Part shown: positions 49,342 to 50,119 of the stretch, one piece after another
Layout of the letters: every line of letters begins with the position of its first letter
Position numbering within the stretch: position 1 is the first letter of the stretch
DNA from: a virus
Length of the DNA: 50,119 nt
Reading direction: 5' to 3' (one strand)
IMG/VR virus record: IMGVR_UViG_3300050821_001427
Span: 1 to 50,119 of that record
The notes under the pieces: generated by a model
Told to the model about the DNA's origin: nothing
The model's input: the letters and a program-made list of their open reading frames with translations, nothing else
Database searches by the model: none
Position numbers and translations under genes: made by a program

Positions 49342-50020
49342 CGTCCAGCCTCCAGTTTACGACTTCTTGGTCAAGCTCTCTAAGTTTTGCATTGATCGTA
49401 GAGAAGATTCTTGACCCGGTGAAAGGTGTCTTCGAGGCCCGTATTCCACGTGGGGAAGGGTGGCTGGTTCGGATGACTCGGTTTCTTTCGAGGTCGACAC
49501 GCTCTGCATACCTTGATGCGACATTTCCGAGGAAAGCAAAGACAATACCTTTCTTCGATAGTCGATCGACGATCTCTCCTGTGAGAAAAGACCACTCGTC
49601 CCAGTCATTAGAAAGAGGCATACCTCGCTGTACAGAAGGGATCGCGTTCCAGAGAAGGACCCCTTGAGCTGTCCATCTTCCGAGGTCACCGTGATCTGGA
49701 ATTGGGTGGTGGAGGTCGGAAGTATACTCGCCGAGGATGATCTTGAGTGTATGGGGGAAGCTTTCTTTTCCGACTTTTTCTGGGATTGCAAAAGCCACTC
49801 CCGTCGCGAGCGACGTGCCGTCTGACGTGGTTCCAGGGTACGGATCTTGGCCAATAATCGCGACACGGACTGTTCGCTCTGGTGTTGCAGATAAAGCTTT
49901 GTACAAGCTTCGCTTCTCTGGGTAACAGGTAATGCCAGTAGCTCTAAGATCATCGATCTTCTCCTCTACGACTTGGCGTTCACCGCAGTCCCACCATTTC
50001 AGCTCAGGCCACGGATGCAT
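49202..50020 (-). CDS. ung: uracil-DNA glycosylase, family 1 type
   Basis: A 272-residue enzyme that removes uracil from DNA. It carries GQDPYPG (57-63), the family 1 water-activating motif, LLWNAIPS (122-129) in place of the usual LLLN segment, and HPSPRG (187-192), the DNA-intercalation motif. The glycosylase core ends near residue 225; the last 46 residues are low-complexity (TVGGGNVLQNVTGADLGG) and are overprinted by another gene. It may protect phage DNA or counter uracil arising from deamination. GCGAGAG precedes the ATG. Confidence 0.9.
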   Translation of the reverse strand: MHPWPELKWWDCGERQVVEEKIDDLRATGITCYPEKRSLYKALSATPERTVRVAIIGQDPYPGTTSDGTSLATGVAFAIPEKVGKESFPHTLKIILGEYTSDLHHPIPDHGDLGRWTAQGVLLWNAIPSVQRGMPLSNDWDEWSFLTGEIVDRLSKKGIVFAFLGNVASRYAERVDLERNRVIRTSHPSPRGIRASKTPFTGSRIFSTINAKLRELDQEVVNWRLDDDTTSPGAVQKPTVGGGNVLQNVTGADLGGRKRQGTSPNIYASLEF

Positions 50021-50119
50021 CTTGATCTCTCGCTAGTAACATAAAGTGATATCCTGTCTCGGTGCTCATCACGAAGTGATCTGACCAGTATCCTTCGCAG
50101 TGATTGTAATGGGTTAATC
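50004..50119 (-). CDS. small hypothetical protein, 3' part (gene begins at 87)
   Basis: Remaining codons of the junction-crossing gene described at 1-87, ending TGA at 50006-50004. The 14 bases 50106-50119 duplicate positions 1-14. The C-terminal part reads TETGYHFMLLARDQDASVA and overlaps the uracil-DNA glycosylase start. Confidence 0.6.
   Translation of the reverse strand, partial: LTHYNHCEGYWSDHFVMSTETGYHFMLLARDQDASVA

Noticed and set aside
1-50119. CRISPR array, insertion sequence, integrase or phage RNA polymerase
   Set aside because: Looked for on both strands; no spaced direct repeats of CRISPR size, no transposase or recombinase motifs, and no frame of RNA polymerase size outside the virion genes.

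Overview
The window reads as one complete genome of a tailed dsDNA bacteriophage with a short-tailed (podovirus), T7-like virion. The first and last 14 bases are identical. Merging them keeps one minus-strand reading frame open across the join, so the sequence maps as a circle of about 50,105 bp. The tail and core genes (portal, tail tubular A- and B-like, internal virion proteins) and the replication genes (TOPRIM primase-helicase, family A DNA polymerase, small ssDNA-binding protein) are of T7 type. No phage RNA polymerase gene is present. Instead, sigma70-like promoters with a shared TTGACTT -35 element precede several minus-strand genes, so host RNA polymerase probably does the transcription. 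The host cannot be read directly. A secreted His-rich CHAP-like protein resembles proteins I associate with Rhizobiales, which weakly suggests an alphaproteobacterium.

Layout: there are two opposed gene blocks. The minus-strand block runs leftward from about 10.5 kb to 0, across the join, and on from 50.1 to 37.2 kb. Its 0-10.5 kb part holds the primase-helicase, a gamma-glutamylcyclotransferase-like and a class II amidotransferase-like protein, an HNH nuclease, an NYN-domain nuclease and many small early genes. Its 37-50 kb part holds uracil-DNA glycosylase, an HTH protein, the secreted protein, a MoxR-type ATPase with a probable VWA-like partner, a kinase-like protein, DNA polymerase, SSB, a PD-(D/E)XK nuclease and an endonuclease VII. 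The plus-strand block (10.5-37.1 kb) holds lysine-rich microproteins, terminase, portal, scaffold, capsid, two tail fibre/spike genes, the lysis genes, tail tubular proteins, internal virion proteins and a zincin-containing polyvalent protein. The blocks diverge at about 10.5 kb and converge on a bidirectional terminator at 37.11-37.15 kb.

Three stretches are not explained by genes. The largest is about 1.8 kb of noncoding DNA on both sides of one small gene (39.57-41.55 kb), dense in perfect hairpins and long-range helices; it is the best candidate here for an undescribed system, a large structured RNA. The second is an AT-rich array of CTAAG/CTTAG elements at 9.75-9.90 kb next to the divergence point, a candidate origin or regulator array. 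The third is a 19-bp motif present at three dispersed sites. Many genes overlap by 1-60 bases, and several in the replication module start with TTG.
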